Assembly (NCBI RefSeq): GCF_003335505.1
Contig: NZ_QPEX01000019.1
Location: forward strand, 1-64,000
Length of the DNA stretch: 64,000 bases
Source: Bremerella cremea
Lineage (GTDB): Bacteria > Planctomycetota > Planctomycetia > Pirellulales > Pirellulaceae
Reading direction: 5' to 3'
Part shown: positions 63,045-64,000 of the stretch, piece after piece
How positions within the stretch are numbered: position 1 is the stretch's first letter
How the letters are laid out: each line of letters starts with the position of its first letter
Notes under the pieces: generated by a model
What the model was told of the DNA's origin: nothing
Databases searched by the model: none
The model's input: the letters and a program-made list of their open reading frames with translations, nothing else
Position numbers and translations under genes: made by a program

Positions 63045-63791
63045 ATGACCGAGACAACCGAGAACAGCACACCTAAGTACAAACGAATCATCCTAAAACT
63101 CTCTGGCGAAAGTTTTTCACGGGCAGGGGAACGCGGCATCGCCATGGATGAAGTTGTCAGCATTTCCAAGCAAATCAGCCAGGCCTCAGAACTTGGTTGT
63201 CAAATTGCGGTGGTAATTGGTGGCGGCAACATTTTGCGCGGCGGCCAATTCAAAAACGAAAGCGCATCCATTCAAGAAGCGACCGCCCATTACATGGGGA
63301 TGCTGGCCACCGTTATCAACGGCTTGGCCCTCCAGGATGCTCTGGAAAGCCTTGGCATTCAAACGCGGCTCATGACGGCGATTCACATGCATGGAGTTGC
63401 CGAACCTTATATTCGCCGCAAGGCCAGCCGCCACCTGGAAAAAGGACGCGTGGTCATCTTGGCCGCCGGCACCGGCAGCCCGTTTGTCACCACCGATACG
63501 GCTGCAGCTCAGCGAGCGTTGGAACTCGAAGCCAACATCCTCATGAAGGCTACCCGCGTCGATGGCGTTTACAGCGACGACCCTGAAAAGAACCCGCATG
63601 CCGTATTTTATCGCAACCTTGGCTTCGATCAGGTTGTTAAAGAAAACTTGCGTGTAATGGATTCGACCGCGATCAGCCAATGTCGCGAGCACGGCATGCC
63701 CATTCTCGTTTTCAATTTCAAAACCAATGGCAACATCCAAAAAGCGGTCCTGGGCGATCAAGTTGGCACCTTGATTTCGCCAGATCGCTAA
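63045..63791 (+). CDS. pyrH: UMP kinase
   Basis: The product has 248 residues from the ATG at 63045, with AAGGATCG upstream; earlier in-frame starts encode a Pro/Lys-rich stretch without family similarity. '[12 protein letters not shown]', '[14 protein letters not shown]', '[13 protein letters not shown]', '[22 protein letters not shown]' and '[13 protein letters not shown]' are the amino-acid-kinase motifs of PyrH. It phosphorylates UMP to UDP. It completes the rpsB-tsf-pyrH order. Confidence 0.97.
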   Translation: MTETTENSTPKYKRIILKLSGESFSRAGERGIAMDEVVSISKQISQASELGCQIAVVIGGGNILRGGQFKNESASIQEATAHYMGMLATVINGLALQDALESLGIQTRLMTAIHMHGVAEPYIRRKASRHLEKGRVVILAAGTGSPFVTTDTAAAQRALELEANILMKATRVDGVYSDDPEKNPHAVFYRNLGFDQVVKENLRVMDSTAISQCREHGMPILVFNFKTNGNIQKAVLGDQVGTLISPDR

Positions 63792-63956
63792 ACCAAACCA
63801 GCGCAGCAACGTATATAAATCCAGTGCACAAAGACTAACCAAGACAAGCTTCTCCGGAAAAACCGGTATAAGCCGACTTGTTGCGTGCAGGTGATATGAA
63901 CTCGTTATCTTTTCACACCCCGATGTGTGGTGTACGTTATTCTCGGAGGCCCATCG

Positions 63957-64000
63957 GTGCCTCGTCAGGAAAATTGCAAGGATCAATCCTGCGAAAAAGG
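63957..64000 (+). CDS. Start of a gene truncated by the window edge
   Basis: A GTG start 7 bases after GGAGG opens an unbroken frame to the end of the window, reading MPRQENCKDQSCEK. It does not resemble frr, the usual next gene. Too short to identify. Confidence 0.4.
   Translation, partial: MPRQENCKDQSCEK

Overview
The window reads as a chromosomal segment of a planctomycete, most likely a Pirellulaceae member (Blastopirellula/Bremerella/Rhodopirellula type). This is inferred from a secreted Cys/Tyr/Val repeat protein of the planctomycete 'YTV' kind, DUF6807, DUF1573 and PL10 pectate-lyase proteins, a ribosomal protein S16 with a long acidic tail, many exported proteins of unknown function, and moderate GC. 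Species was not determined. Almost everything looks like ordinary chromosome: no insertion sequence, prophage, CRISPR array or complete restriction system was seen.

Layout. 1-3030: a 5S rRNA gene with terminator, a small membrane protein and an orphan adenine-N6 methyltransferase with a Type ISP-like C-terminus. 3027-8708: acetyl-CoA synthetase, a DUF6807 protein, a polyprenol-phosphate mannosyltransferase-like GT2 and an MFS transporter. 8705-14209 (minus): a four-gene polysaccharide-type set (Wzz-like protein, ExeA-like ATPase, coiled-coil protein with a degenerate tyrosine-kinase fold, nucleotide-sugar epimerase). 14363-18547: trpF, ahcY, DUF1015 and a membrane protein. 18604-21256: chromosome partitioning, with four parS sites followed by parA-parB. 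21387-23180: a split Aer-like sensor (PAS protein plus cytosolic MCP). 23597-27162: S10 carboxypeptidase, glycerophosphodiesterase and a membrane protein.

27163-30562 is the least ordinary stretch: few convincing genes, low-complexity inverted repeats, a small CxxC protein interrupted by TGA, a Cys-rich secreted protein, a leader-like 21-codon ORF, a repeat protein, and a degenerate tRNA-like remnant near tRNA-Pro. 30563-40748 holds membrane proteins (one HXXEE family), a MoaD-like protein paired with a BNR beta-propeller, a VOC protein, pectate lyase, GNAT, a K+ channel with RCK domain, TauE/SafE, NUDIX and two rhodanese paralogs, one without the catalytic Cys. 40792-47429: asnS, an atypical Nramp-like transporter, trxB and cstA. 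47525-50731: a DUF1573 protein and a thioredoxin/NHL lipoprotein.

51001-54081 is the translation/secretion operon ffh-rpsP-trmD-rplS, without rimM in its usual place. A Y-family DNA polymerase follows behind a palindromic SOS-like operator, then the YTV-type protein, a pseudopilin, rex, tRNA-Gln, a Crp/Fnr regulator and a zinc-finger-like lipoprotein. The window closes with rpsB-tsf-pyrH and the first codons of another gene.

Best candidates for something undescribed: the polysaccharide set with its apparently dead BY-kinase, the MoaD/beta-propeller pair, the Nramp-like carrier without the canonical metal-binding motifs, and the 16-residue-repeat YTV protein. All functional assignments rest on motif recognition by eye; no database search was possible.
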